From positions 1 through 20,546 of the forward strand of contig CAKSLR010000013.1 of NCBI GenBank assembly GCA_934467435.1: a stretch of DNA of 20,546 nt, read 5' to 3'. Shown here one piece after another: positions 1 to 6,924 of this stretch (positions are counted from its first letter, which is position 1; each line of letters starts with the position of its first letter). The position numbers were made by a program, and so were the translations under genes. This DNA is from an uncultured Eubacteriales bacterium. GTDB taxonomy: Bacteria; Bacillota; Clostridia; Oscillospirales; CAG-272. The notes beneath the pieces are model-generated. The model was given only the letters and a program-made list of their open reading frames with translations. It searched no databases and was not told the origin of the DNA.

Positions 1-19
1 CCAAAGCCGTTTTTTTGAA

Positions 20-141
20 ATGATATCTTTTTTTCTGCACTCTGTATCCGCAAACCTCATGATTGCGAAAAAGCGAGCAAACGCGAGAAAAACCCCCGAA
101 ATCGTGAGATTTCGGGGGTTCGAAGCCATGATATCTTTTTT
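20..141. repeat. 14-base direct repeat flanking the tRNA terminator
   Basis: The 14-mer ATGATATCTTTTTT occurs at 20-33 and again at 128-141. The second copy sits inside a short inverted repeat, GAAGCC at 122-127 and GGCTTC at 142-147. No gene is visible in positions 1-90. The two copies lie on either side of the terminator hairpin of the tRNA operon, so they may be remnants of duplicated 3' processing or terminator sequence. No function is claimed. Confidence 0.45.
91..120 (-). terminator. Intrinsic terminator of the tRNA operon
   Basis: A 13-bp perfect inverted repeat (91-103 pairing with 108-120, loop GTGA) lies just downstream of the two minus-strand tRNAs. Read on the minus strand, the stem ends in GGGGG followed by TTTTT, as expected for a Rho-independent terminator. 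It lies 34 bases past the encoded CCA of tRNA-fMet. Confidence 0.8.
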
Positions 142-153
142 GGCTTCACTATA

Positions 154-231
<78 letters not shown>

Positions 232-238
232 ATATGAA

Positions 239-327
239 TGGTGCCGGAAACCGGGATCGAACCGGCACGAGGGGTGAACCTCACGGGATTTTAAGTCCCG
301 GGCGTCTGCCAATTCCGCCATTCCGGC
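239..327 (-). tRNA. tRNA-Leu (UAA)
   Basis: The minus strand from 327 to 239 gives an 89-base class II tRNA with a 7-bp acceptor stem (GCCGGAA with TTCCGGC), discriminator A and encoded CCA (239-241). The anticodon loop is CTTAAAA, so the anticodon is UAA, closed by the stem CGGGA/TCCCG. The long variable arm (TGAGG...CCTCG region) is typical of leucine tRNAs. It is the first gene of a two-tRNA operon driven by the promoter at 354-382. Confidence 0.96.
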
Positions 328-353
328 ATATCCGCGTTTCTATCGACTATGTC

Positions 354-382
354 AGTATAACACAATTCCCCTGTTTTGTCAA
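354..382 (-). promoter_or_regulatory. Sigma-A promoter of the tRNA operon
   Basis: On the minus strand TTGACA (377-382) is followed after exactly 17 bases by TATACT (354-359). This is a near-consensus housekeeping promoter whose predicted start, about 7 bases downstream, falls around 347, roughly 20 bases before mature tRNA-Leu. Confidence 0.88.
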
Positions 383-461
383 GAGGTTTGCGAAAAAACC
401 TTTTGACATTTCTCGACAAGCGCCGCAGGCGCGGTCTTTGGCTGATTTTTTACGGGATCTC

Positions 462-490
462 TTGCGTTTTTTTGTACTTTGTGGTAAAAT
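462..490 (+). promoter_or_regulatory. Probable mnmG promoter
   Basis: TTGCGT (462-467), a 17-base spacer and TAAAAT (485-490) lie 35 bases before the mnmG start. The -35 is weak and the -10 is good. No better candidate was found in the gap between the divergent tRNA promoter and mnmG. Confidence 0.55.
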
Positions 491-525
491 AACGTGTTAG
501 ATACGGCGGCAGGGAGGCTTATTTT

Positions 526-2415
526 ATGGATCTGAAGACACAGGTAGCGGTGGTGGGAGCCGGTCACGCCGGTGTGGAGGCGGCGCTTGCCGCCGCGCGG
601 ATGGGGGTAGACACCGTGTTGTTTACCCTTTCACTGGACGCAATTGCAAATATGCCCTGCAACCCGTCCATCGGGGGCAGTGGCAAAGGGCACCTGGTTT
701 TTGAGATTGACGCGCTGGGAGGCGAAATGGGCTACGCCGCCGACTGCGTGACCCTGCAATCCCGCACCCTGAACCTCGGCAAAGGGGCGGCGGTTCACTC
801 CCGCCGGGTACAGGCAGACCGCATGGCATACCGCGCCCTGATGAAAAAAACGCTGGAACACGAACCGAAGCTGCGCCTGGTGCAGGCGGAGGTATGCGAC
901 CTTCTTTGGGAAGGAGAGGGCGGCGACCGAAGCGTTTGCGGCGTGGTCACGCGGCTGGGGGAGCGCTGGCATGCCGAGCGTGTGATTCTGGCGACCGGTA
1001 CCTATCTGGCAGGTGCGGTATTTATCGGCGACTGCACCTACCCGTCCGGTCCGGACGGCATGCTGCCCGCCAATGCGCTTGCCGATGCCCTACGCCGTGC
1101 CGGGATTCGCCTGGTTCGTTTCAAAACCGGCACACCGGCACGGATTGCGCGGCGGAGCCTGGATTTTTCGCAAATGGAGGAGCAGAAGGGAGAGACGGAC
1201 ACCCTTCCCTTCTCCTGCCGCACGGACGCCGCGGCGTTTGCCGCGTTGCCGCAACTTCCCTGCCACATTCTTTACACCAACGCAAAGACACACCGCATCA
1301 TCCGGGAGAATCTTGCCCGCAGCGCGATGTATTCCGGCAATATTACGGGGACGGGTCCGCGCTACTGCCCCTCGATTGAAACCAAGATTGTGCGCTTTGC
1401 CGATAAAGAACGACACCAGTTGTTTGTGGAACCGACCGGGGCGGGGAGCGAAGAGATGTACCTTGGCGGTTTTTCCACCTCCATGCCCGCCGATGTGCAG
1501 CATGAGATGATTGCCTCGCTGCCCGGCTGCGCGGCAGCGGAGATTATGCGCTACGCCTACGCGATTGAGTACGACTGCGTGGATCCGCTTTCGCTTTACC
1601 CGACGCTTGCCTTCAAGGACATAGCAGGGCTGTACGGCGCGGGGCAGTTCAACGGCACCTCCGGCTACGAAGAAGCCGCCGCGCAGGGGCTGGTGGCGGG
1701 CATCAATGCCGCGCTCTCGGTCAAGGGAGAAGAGCCGATGATTCTGCCGCGCTCCTCCTCCTACATCGGCACGATGATTGACGACCTGGTTACCAAGGGA
1801 ACGGACGAGCCCTACCGCATCATGACCTCCCGCTCCGAATACCGGCTGCTGCTCCGGCAGGACAATGCCGACCTGCGCCTGAGTGACATCGGGCACCGCG
1901 TGGGGCTGATCGGAGAAGAGCGCTACGCAGCCTTTTGCGAGAAACGACGCCAAATCGAAAATGAGGTTGCCCGCCTGCAACGCACCACGGTTGCCCCCAC
2001 TGCGGCGGTCAACGCCTGCCTCACCGCACTCGGTTCCGCGCCCATCACAAGCGGCGCGCACCTTTGCGACCTGCTCCGCCGCCCGGAGGTGAGTTACGCG
2101 GCGCTTGCCCCGATTGACGAGGGGCGGACACCGCTGCCCCGCACGGTTGCCGAAACGGTGGAGGTGCAGGTGAAATATGACGGGTACATCCGCCGGGAAA
2201 TGGCGGAAGTAGAGCGGCAGAGCAAACTGGAACAAAAAAAGATTCCGGCAGATATCGACTATGCCGACCTGCCGGGACTGCGCATCGAAGCTGTGCAGAA
2301 ACTGACCGCCGTGCGCCCGCTGAGCGTGGGTCAGGCAGCCCGTATCAGCGGTGTGAACCCCGCGGACATTACCGTGCTGCTGATCTACCTGCGAGACCGC
2401 TATCACAAGACATAA
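526..2415 (+). CDS. mnmG: tRNA uridine-5-carboxymethylaminomethyl modification enzyme MnmG (GidA)
   Basis: MnmG is the FAD- and NADH-dependent partner of MnmE. Together they install the (carboxymethyl)aminomethyl group on U34 of tRNAs reading two-fold degenerate codons. The protein is 629 residues, matching the usual family length. The N-terminal dinucleotide-binding motif GAGHAG is at residues 11-16. The family signatures are intact: NMPCNPSIGG near residue 45, GPRYCPSIETK at 277-287 (containing the second conserved cysteine), and GAGQFNGTSGYEEAAAQG at 371-388. The C-terminal helical domain that contacts MnmE and tRNA is present. The start is fixed by AGGGAGG (511-517) 8 bases upstream. Neither mnmE nor rsmG, common neighbours in other genomes, is in this window. 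The gene ends in a strong hairpin right after its stop. Confidence 0.97.
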   Translation: MDLKTQVAVVGAGHAGVEAALAAARMGVDTVLFTLSLDAIANMPCNPSIGGSGKGHLVFEIDALGGEMGYAADCVTLQSRTLNLGKGAAVHSRRVQADRMAYRALMKKTLEHEPKLRLVQAEVCDLLWEGEGGDRSVCGVVTRLGERWHAERVILATGTYLAGAVFIGDCTYPSGPDGMLPANALADALRRAGIRLVRFKTGTPARIARRSLDFSQMEEQKGETDTLPFSCRTDAAAFAALPQLPCHILYTNAKTHRIIRENLARSAMYSGNITGTGPRYCPSIETKIVRFADKERHQLFVEPTGAGSEEMYLGGFSTSMPADVQHEMIASLPGCAAAEIMRYAYAIEYDCVDPLSLYPTLAFKDIAGLYGAGQFNGTSGYEEAAAQGLVAGINAALSVKGEEPMILPRSSSYIGTMIDDLVTKGTDEPYRIMTSRSEYRLLLRQDNADLRLSDIGHRVGLIGEERYAAFCEKRRQIENEVARLQRTTVAPTAAVNACLTALGSAPITSGAHLCDLLRRPEVSYAALAPIDEGRTPLPRTVAETVEVQVKYDGYIRREMAEVERQSKLEQKKIPADIDYADLPGLRIEAVQKLTAVRPLSVGQAARISGVNPADITVLLIYLRDRYHKT

Positions 2416-2417
2416 AA

Positions 2418-2444
2418 AAGAGCCGGGAATTCTTCCCGGCTCTT
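2418..2444. terminator. Shared hairpin terminator between mnmG and the 2418-2990 unit
   Basis: A 12-bp stem (2418-2429 with 2433-2444, loop TTC) follows the mnmG stop by two bases. On the minus strand it ends in a T-run of six and is a textbook Rho-independent terminator. On the plus strand the T-run is short (CTCTT), so termination of mnmG is plausible but weaker. Confidence 0.8.
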
Positions 2445-2520
2445 ACCATTCCATCAGCACCGAAAACCGCGTGGTTTTGCTGCCGTTATGGACTCTCTCT
2501 TTATGATACAATCTCCTCAT
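2443..2520 (-). CDS. Possible 25-residue peptide ORF
   Basis: The ATG at 2520 is preceded at 10 bases by a perfect Shine-Dalgarno (AAAAAGGAGG, with GGAGG at 2531-2535). The 25-codon frame is strongly basic, beginning MRRLYHKERVH and ending VLMEW, and its TAA stop lies inside the terminator stem. It has no signal peptide or membrane segment. The frame stays open upstream to a GTG at 2688 (81 codons in all), so it could be the end of a longer unknown protein. Against coding, the same bases form a composite hairpin (2451-2491), which suits an RNA element instead. I do not recognise the peptide. Confidence 0.3.
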   Translation of the reverse strand: MRRLYHKERVHNGSKTTRFSVLMEW

Positions 2521-2959
2521 GAGAACAGAACCTCCTTTTTCAGGCTTTCGGCGGACAGCCCGCCGACCGGTTACGTGTACGTTGGTCGATACCTCCTGTT
2601 CTTTGGATTCGTCACTTACAGGGGAACTGCCTTCTGCATCGGACCATACCTCTCTTTCGGAATCTTCGGCGCGGCACTGCATACTCACCGCCGGTGAAAC
2701 TCATACACCCACTTCCGAAACCAACTGCGTGCCCCAAGCTGCACGCCGCGCCGGGGACGAAACAAGCGCATACATCGCGGGGGGCTTACCTGCGATCTAT
2801 GCGCCTCTCAAACAAATTTCAGTGGATGAGCCACAGGGGGCTCAAAAAGGCGCGCAGACCGCAGACCGCGGACTCCGAGAAGAATTTTGCAGACTCTGTG
2901 CACTTTTCTCACCACTTTCTGATTCAGATTGATTTTGCCATCTTTCCTTTGGCACTTAC

Positions 2960-2988
2960 AGTATAGCAAATTTGACCGAAAAAGTCAA
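2960..2988 (-). promoter_or_regulatory. Sigma-A promoter of the unknown minus-strand unit
   Basis: On the minus strand TTGACT (2983-2988), a 17-base spacer and TATACT (2960-2965) make a near-consensus promoter in an AT-rich patch. Predicted transcription starts near 2953 and runs toward the terminator at 2418. No conserved gene lies in between. Confidence 0.82.
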
Positions 2989-3050
2989 TAGGTTTTTTAA
3001 ATTTTTATATAAAGTTCACAGTTCTTCATCCGATGTTCGAAAAGCAGCCA

Positions 3051-3081
3051 CAAAGCGGCACCCGAGGCGGGTGCCGCTTTG
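3051..3081 (-). terminator. Terminator of the AraC-type regulator gene
   Basis: A 13-bp perfect inverted repeat (3051-3063 with 3069-3081, five-base loop) lies 9 bases beyond the stop codon of the minus-strand regulator. The T-run after it is interrupted, so it is moderately convincing. Confidence 0.65.
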
Positions 3082-3090
3082 CAGGTGGGA

Positions 3091-3897
3091 TTACGGGCTG
3101 ATGTGCTTGCGGTACTGTGCCGGAGCGATGCCGTAGCGGGCAGAAAAGAGGCGGGAGAAATAAAAGCGGTCGCAAAAACCAAGCGCATCGCTGATCTCGC
3201 GGATCGGGCGCCCCGTGCGGCGCAACTGCTCTTCTGCCACCGAAAGAACGCGGGCGGTGATGTATTTGCCGATGGAGTCTCCCATCTCCCGCCGAAAAAG
3301 TTTCTGCAGACGGCTCTCAGAGACGAAGAGAGATGCGGCAATCTCAGCAGCAGTCAGATCGGCACGCAGATTTTTCTCGATATACGATACCGCCTGGCGG
3401 ATGAGCGGACTGTACGTCCGTACCTCGCCCGCCGGTGCGCCCGAAAGATCGAGCGCCTCGCACACCGTGCGAAAGAGAAGTTCTTTGAGTTGCAGCGCCC
3501 CCATGACATCCCCTGCCCGCCAAAACCGCATGATGGATGCAATCTCCTCGCCCCGATTCTCCAGCACCACGCATTCCCGCAGTCCGGCAAGCAGATCGGT
3601 GCGGTTGTAGCAATACAGGTTCAGGTGACAGTAGAGTTTTTCCAGGCTATCCTCACAGTAATAAGAATAGGAGAGCCCCGGCGGAATGATATAAATGTTC
3701 CCCGGCAAAAGCGACACCGCGCGGGTGCCGAAGTGAAGTTCCCCCCTGCCGCTTGTGACAAAATACAAACGGCAGAAAGCGGCGCGCCCGTCGGGGCAGT
3801 TCCAGTCGCGCCCGAGATAGGCATAGGCAAGTTCCGAAATGTGCATATTGAGTTTATCGGCTTCCCGCACGTAGGGAAGGTTTCTTTCAATAATCAT
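3091..3897 (-). CDS. AraC-family transcriptional regulator with cupin sensor domain
   Basis: This 268-residue protein has the usual two-part AraC layout. The N-terminal cupin-like ligand-binding domain spans about residues 10-110 and includes a LLPGNIYIIPPG turn near 63-74. The C-terminal double helix-turn-helix spans about 163-265; its first recognition helix region is LTAAEIAASLFVSESRLQ, and the second, around IREISDALGFCDRFYFSRLF, carries the AraC signature. It is divergent from the alpha-L-fucosidase gene and shares a 111-bp control region with it. By analogy it is the likely local activator or repressor, sensing a sugar (inference). Its own promoter is a perfect consensus, suggesting strong basal expression. 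No signal peptide; it acts on DNA in the cytoplasm. Confidence 0.9.
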   Translation of the reverse strand: MIIERNLPYVREADKLNMHISELAYAYLGRDWNCPDGRAAFCRLYFVTSGRGELHFGTRAVSLLPGNIYIIPPGLSYSYYCEDSLEKLYCHLNLYCYNRTDLLAGLRECVVLENRGEEIASIMRFWRAGDVMGALQLKELLFRTVCEALDLSGAPAGEVRTYSPLIRQAVSYIEKNLRADLTAAEIAASLFVSESRLQKLFRREMGDSIGKYITARVLSVAEEQLRRTGRPIREISDALGFCDRFYFSRLFSARYGIAPAQYRKHISP

Positions 3898-3932
3898 GAC
3901 GGTTTCTCCATATTTTTATACCGGAAAATGCA

Positions 3933-3961
3933 TTGATTTTGTCTCTATTATATGGTATTCT
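3933..3961 (+). promoter_or_regulatory. Probable fucosidase promoter
   Basis: TTGATT (3933-3938), a 17-base spacer and TATTCT (3956-3961) precede the fucosidase start by 47 bases. It is weaker than the opposing regulator promoter, whose -10 lies inside this spacer, so the two promoters should compete for polymerase. A weak promoter fits dependence on the AraC protein. Confidence 0.5.
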
Positions 3962-3975
3962 ATCCCCGATGTCAA
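3947..3975 (-). promoter_or_regulatory. Perfect-consensus promoter of the AraC regulator
   Basis: On the minus strand TTGACA (3970-3975), 17 bases and TATAAT (3947-3952) match the sigma-A consensus at all 12 positions. The start would be near 3940, giving a leader of about 43 bases before the ATG at 3897. Confidence 0.88.
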
Positions 3976-4008
3976 GGCTTTTTCAGAGAGAAATGAGGAG
4001 GGATAAAA

Positions 4009-5337
4009 ATGTCATCTTATCCGGTAAAAACCACGCCGGGCGACACCGCCTGGTTCCGGCACGACCGTTTCGGTATGTTTCTGCACTTCGGGCTGTATGC
4101 CATGCCCGCGCGGCATGAATGGGTCAAGACCAAAGAAAAGATCTCCGAAGAAAAGTACGATGTGTATTTTTCGCATTTTGACCCCGACCTGTTTGATGCC
4201 CGGGAATGGGCTCGGCAGGCAAAAGCCGCCGGCATGAAATACGCGGTGCTGACGGCAAAGCACCACGAGGGGTTTTGCCTGTTTGACAGCGCCTACACCG
4301 ACTACAAAATCACAAACACCCCCTTCGGGCGGGATCTGGTGCGGGAGTATGCGGACGCCTTCCGTGCCGAGGGGCTACGGGTCGGGCTTTACTACTCGCT
4401 CATCGACTGGCACCACCCCGATTTTCCGATTGACCGCCTGCACCCCCGGCGCGACGATGCGGACGCCGCGGCGCAGGATTGCAGCAGGGATATGCACCGC
4501 TACGCGGTCTACATGCGCCGCCAGGTGGAAGAACTGCTGACGAAGTACGGAAGGATTGACATTCTTTGGACGGATTTTTCCTACCCCGGGAAAAATGAGC
4601 CCGGTACGCGCCCGTGGATGCAATTCGGCGGCGGCAAGGGGAAAGAGCAGTGGGAAGCAGAGGAACTGATGGCGCTGGCACGCCGCCTGCAACCCGGCAT
4701 TCTGCTGAACAACCGCATGGGGCTGGACGGCGACTTTCTGACGCCCGAGCAATTCCAGCCGACCGACTGGATCCGTCACCCCGAAACCGGAGAGCGGGTG
4801 ACGTGGGAGGCATGCCAGACTTTTTCCGGTTCCTGGGGCTACCACAGAGACGAAGCGACCTGGAAATCCCCCGAGTTGCTTTTGCGGATGCTGATTGACA
4901 CCGTGGCGCTGGGCGGCAACCTGCTGATGAACGTGGGACCTACCGCCCGCGGGTGTTTTGACCGCCGCGCGGAAAAGGCACTTGCCGCCTACGGCGCGTG
5001 GATGAAGTACAACAGCCGCTCGATTTACGGCTGCACCATGGCAGAGCCCTGCTTTACCGCCCCCTCCGGAACCCGCCTGACACAGAGCGAGGACGGGAAG
5101 CGCCTTTACCTTCACCTGGAGGTTTACCCCTTCGGAACGCTGACCATGAGGAACCTGGCGGGCAAAATTGCCTATGCGCAGTTCCTGCATGACGGGAGCG
5201 AGGTTCTTTACCGGGAGGGCGACCGCGCCGGCAGCGAGCATGACCGCCCCGCAGGAAACGGCGGAGATGTGCACTTTTCCCTGCCCGCAGTCAAGCCGCC
5301 TTCCCTTGTGCCGGTCATCGAGGTGTTCCTGAAATAA
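4009..5337 (+). CDS. Alpha-L-fucosidase, glycoside hydrolase family 29
   Basis: The 442-residue protein is a GH29 (beta/alpha)8-barrel retaining alpha-L-fucosidase, releasing terminal L-fucose from glycans. The N-terminal WFRHDRFGMFLHFGLY block (residues 15-30), the KHHEGFCLFDS block (84-94) and the segment RIDILWTDFSYP (182-193) are family hallmarks. D189 in WTD is the expected catalytic nucleophile. The C-terminal beta-sandwich is short, so the protein is at the small end of the family. No signal peptide is visible, so it should act in the cytoplasm on imported fucosylated oligosaccharides. The start is supported by GAGGAGG seven bases upstream. It is a single-gene unit divergent from an AraC regulator, ending in its own terminator. 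The exact linkage specificity cannot be read from the sequence. Confidence 0.94.
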   Translation: MSSYPVKTTPGDTAWFRHDRFGMFLHFGLYAMPARHEWVKTKEKISEEKYDVYFSHFDPDLFDAREWARQAKAAGMKYAVLTAKHHEGFCLFDSAYTDYKITNTPFGRDLVREYADAFRAEGLRVGLYYSLIDWHHPDFPIDRLHPRRDDADAAAQDCSRDMHRYAVYMRRQVEELLTKYGRIDILWTDFSYPGKNEPGTRPWMQFGGGKGKEQWEAEELMALARRLQPGILLNNRMGLDGDFLTPEQFQPTDWIRHPETGERVTWEACQTFSGSWGYHRDEATWKSPELLLRMLIDTVALGGNLLMNVGPTARGCFDRRAEKALAAYGAWMKYNSRSIYGCTMAEPCFTAPSGTRLTQSEDGKRLYLHLEVYPFGTLTMRNLAGKIAYAQFLHDGSEVLYREGDRAGSEHDRPAGNGGDVHFSLPAVKPPSLVPVIEVFLK

Positions 5338-5340
5338 AAA

Positions 5341-5377
5341 AAATCCCCCGGCGGGCGCTGCCCGACGGGGGATTTTT
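5341..5377 (+). terminator. Fucosidase terminator
   Basis: A 15-bp GC-rich stem with one mismatch (5341-5355 with 5361-5375, loop CGCTG) and a T-run (5373-5377) starts four bases after the fucosidase stop codon. Confidence 0.9.
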
Positions 5378-5473
5378 GGTTGCGGCACTCCCAATAGGAA
5401 CGGCGAAATCTGCCTTCAGGTAGCGGTGCCCCTCGTCATCCGCACGGGCGCTGACCGTGTAACTTGCACATTA
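5378..5473 (-). other. Orphan coding-like fragment, possible gene remnant
   Basis: The gap between the fucosidase terminator and the acyltransferase promoter contains a minus-strand frame with GC-rich third positions like the real genes. It reads YTVSARADDEGHRYLKADF and continues AVPIGSA. It has no start codon, because a TAA precedes it at 5471-5473, and it runs on into the terminator. It may be the last piece of a decayed gene or chance. The remaining bases up to 5516 hold nothing recognisable. Confidence 0.2.
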
Positions 5474-5516
5474 TCTTTTGTCAATGTTGCTGAAAATCCC
5501 GTTTTTTCCCTTCACA

Positions 5517-5546
5517 TTGACAAGCCGGGGGGAACTGTGCTATACT
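5517..5546 (+). promoter_or_regulatory. Acyltransferase promoter
   Basis: TTGACA (5517-5522), an 18-base spacer and TATACT (5541-5546) form a strong promoter. Predicted transcription starts near 5553, which rules out the upstream in-frame ATG at 5478 and supports the ATG at 5586. Confidence 0.85.
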
Positions 5547-5585
5547 TGGGGGCGTATGATTTTACCGGGAGGGGAAGGTTTTTTC

Positions 5586-6878
5586 ATGAAAATCAAGACC
5601 AAAGACATGGACTACGCGGAGGTGCTGGCGCGCAAGCCCCGCCGCCGTCTGCCCCCGCACCGCCCGAACCTGCTTTTCCGCACGCTGTTTGCCGCCCTCT
5701 CCGTGCCCGAATTGCGCCGGGTGGCGTTTTCCTGCAAAAAAGAAGGCATGGAGCGCCTCGGGCGGCACGAACCCTGCCTGTATCTGATGAACCATTCCTG
5801 CTTTACCGACCTGAAGATTGCCGCACACCTGCTCTACCCCCGCCCGTTTCAGATTGTCTGCACCTCGGACGGGTTTGTGGGCAAGGCGTGGCTCATGCGG
5901 CATATGGGGTGCATTCCCACAAACAAATTCGTCTCCGACCCCGCGCTGGTGCGGGATATGCTGTTCTCTTTGCGGGTGCTGCACTCTTCGGTGCTGATGT
6001 ACCCCGAGGCAAGTTACAGTTTTGACGGCACCGCCACCCCGCTGCCGGACAGTCTGGGGCGCTGCTTAAAACTGCTCGGTGTGCCGGTGGTGATGATTAC
6101 GACCGAAGGGGCATTTGCCCACGACCCGCTTTACAACGGGCTGCAACCGCGCCGCGTCCGGGTTTCGGCAACCATGAAATACCTTCTCTCCCCTGCCGAG
6201 ATCGAAGAGGCGGACGAGGGCGAACTCATGGAGCGCCTGCGGGCGGAATTCTCGTTTGACAATTTCCGCTGGCAGCAGGAACGGGGCGTGCGCGTGGCAG
6301 AGCCTTTCCGTGCGGACGGGCTGAACCGGGTGCTGTACAAATGCCCGCACTGCCTGCAGGAAGGAGAGATGCACGGGGAAGGAACCGAAATTATCTGCCG
6401 CCGGTGCGGGCACGGCTACACGCTGACCGAGGACGGGTGGCTTTCCCCCCTTGGCGGCGGCGAAGGAAAATTCGCCCACATTCCCGACTGGTACCGCTGG
6501 GAGCGGGCGTGTGTACGGCAGGAGATCGAAGCGGGCACCTACCGCCTGGACGTGCCGGTGACCATCCGCATGATGGTGGACACCAGCGCCGTTTACCGCG
6601 TGGGGGAAGGCAGGCTGATTCACACGGCGGAGGGCTTTTCTCTCACGGGCTGCGGCGGGCGGCTCGATTACCGTCAGAAGCCGGCGGCGTCTTACAGTCT
6701 GTATGCCGATTATTTTTGGTACGAGATCGGGGATATGATCTGCCTCGGCAACAACCGCGTGCTGTATTACTGTTTTCCGCAGGGGGGTGCGGACGTGGTG
6801 GCAAAAACCCGTCTTGCGACCGAGGAACTTTATAAAATGACCATGGCGCACCTGCGCCGTCCGACGCTCTGCGGCTGA
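5586..6878 (+). CDS. PlsC-like acyltransferase with C-terminal zinc ribbon
   Basis: The 430-residue protein begins with a lysophosphatidate-acyltransferase-type domain (about residues 25-220). It has the HX4D catalytic motif, NHSCFTD with H70 and D75, and a YPEAS block with E141, a variant of the usual PEG motif. The region after it is not part of minimal PlsC: a four-cysteine zinc ribbon (C253, C256, C271, C274), then about 150 residues of mixed strands. The likely role is acyl transfer to a glycerolipid or related acceptor at the inner membrane face, but the acceptor is unknown. The frame is open further upstream, but the promoter at 5517-5546 and the GGAAGG sequence seven bases before 5586 fix this start. 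It converges on a gpsA homologue, another glycerol-phosphate gene. Confidence 0.8.
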   Translation: MKIKTKDMDYAEVLARKPRRRLPPHRPNLLFRTLFAALSVPELRRVAFSCKKEGMERLGRHEPCLYLMNHSCFTDLKIAAHLLYPRPFQIVCTSDGFVGKAWLMRHMGCIPTNKFVSDPALVRDMLFSLRVLHSSVLMYPEASYSFDGTATPLPDSLGRCLKLLGVPVVMITTEGAFAHDPLYNGLQPRRVRVSATMKYLLSPAEIEEADEGELMERLRAEFSFDNFRWQQERGVRVAEPFRADGLNRVLYKCPHCLQEGEMHGEGTEIICRRCGHGYTLTEDGWLSPLGGGEGKFAHIPDWYRWERACVRQEIEAGTYRLDVPVTIRMMVDTSAVYRVGEGRLIHTAEGFSLTGCGGRLDYRQKPAASYSLYADYFWYEIGDMICLGNNRVLYYCFPQGGADVVAKTRLATEELYKMTMAHLRRPTLCG

Positions 6879-6882
6879 GCGC

Positions 6883-6924
6883 AAAAACCGTGCCGCGAAC
6901 CTTTGGGTTCGCGGCACGGTTTTT
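6883..6924. terminator. Bidirectional terminator between the acyltransferase gene and gpsA
   Basis: A 19-bp perfect stem (6883-6901 with 6906-6924, loop TTTG) with A-run and T-run flanks serves both convergent genes. The gpsA stop codon lies at its edge. Confidence 0.93.

Larger units (their letters stand above)
2418..2953 (-). ncRNA. Candidate structured RNA or small-peptide transcript, family unknown
   Basis: Positions 2445-3050 contain no recognisable gene, yet the minus strand is framed by a near-consensus promoter (2960-2988) and a strong terminator (2418-2444), predicting a transcript of about 536 bases. Its 5' end could form a hairpin (2936-2940 with 2950-2954). Further stems are visible: 2766-2778 with 2792-2804 (12 pairs, one C-C mismatch); 2727-2732 with 2741-2746; 2828-2832 with 2839-2843; 2549-2554 with 2560-2565; and a composite stem 2451-2468 with 2473-2491. 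A 7-base tandem repeat (GCAGACC twice) is at 2854-2867. Open frames inside are short (24 to 81 codons) and match nothing I recognise. I could not assign it to tmRNA, 6S, SRP RNA or RNase P RNA. The transcription unit is well supported; its nature is inferred. Confidence 0.45.

Noticed and set aside
1090..2406. Minus-strand open frame of 438 codons inside mnmG
   Set aside because: It is the antisense shadow of mnmG with no recognisable motif or ribosome-binding sequence.
2519..2932. Plus-strand frames of 137 and 90 codons in the mnmG-AraC gap
   Set aside because: They lack a promoter and ribosome-binding sequence and run against the well-formed minus-strand promoter and terminator.
2418..2953. 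tmRNA, 6S RNA, SRP RNA or RNase P RNA
   Set aside because: None of their conserved sequence blocks could be found by eye; a covariance search would settle this.
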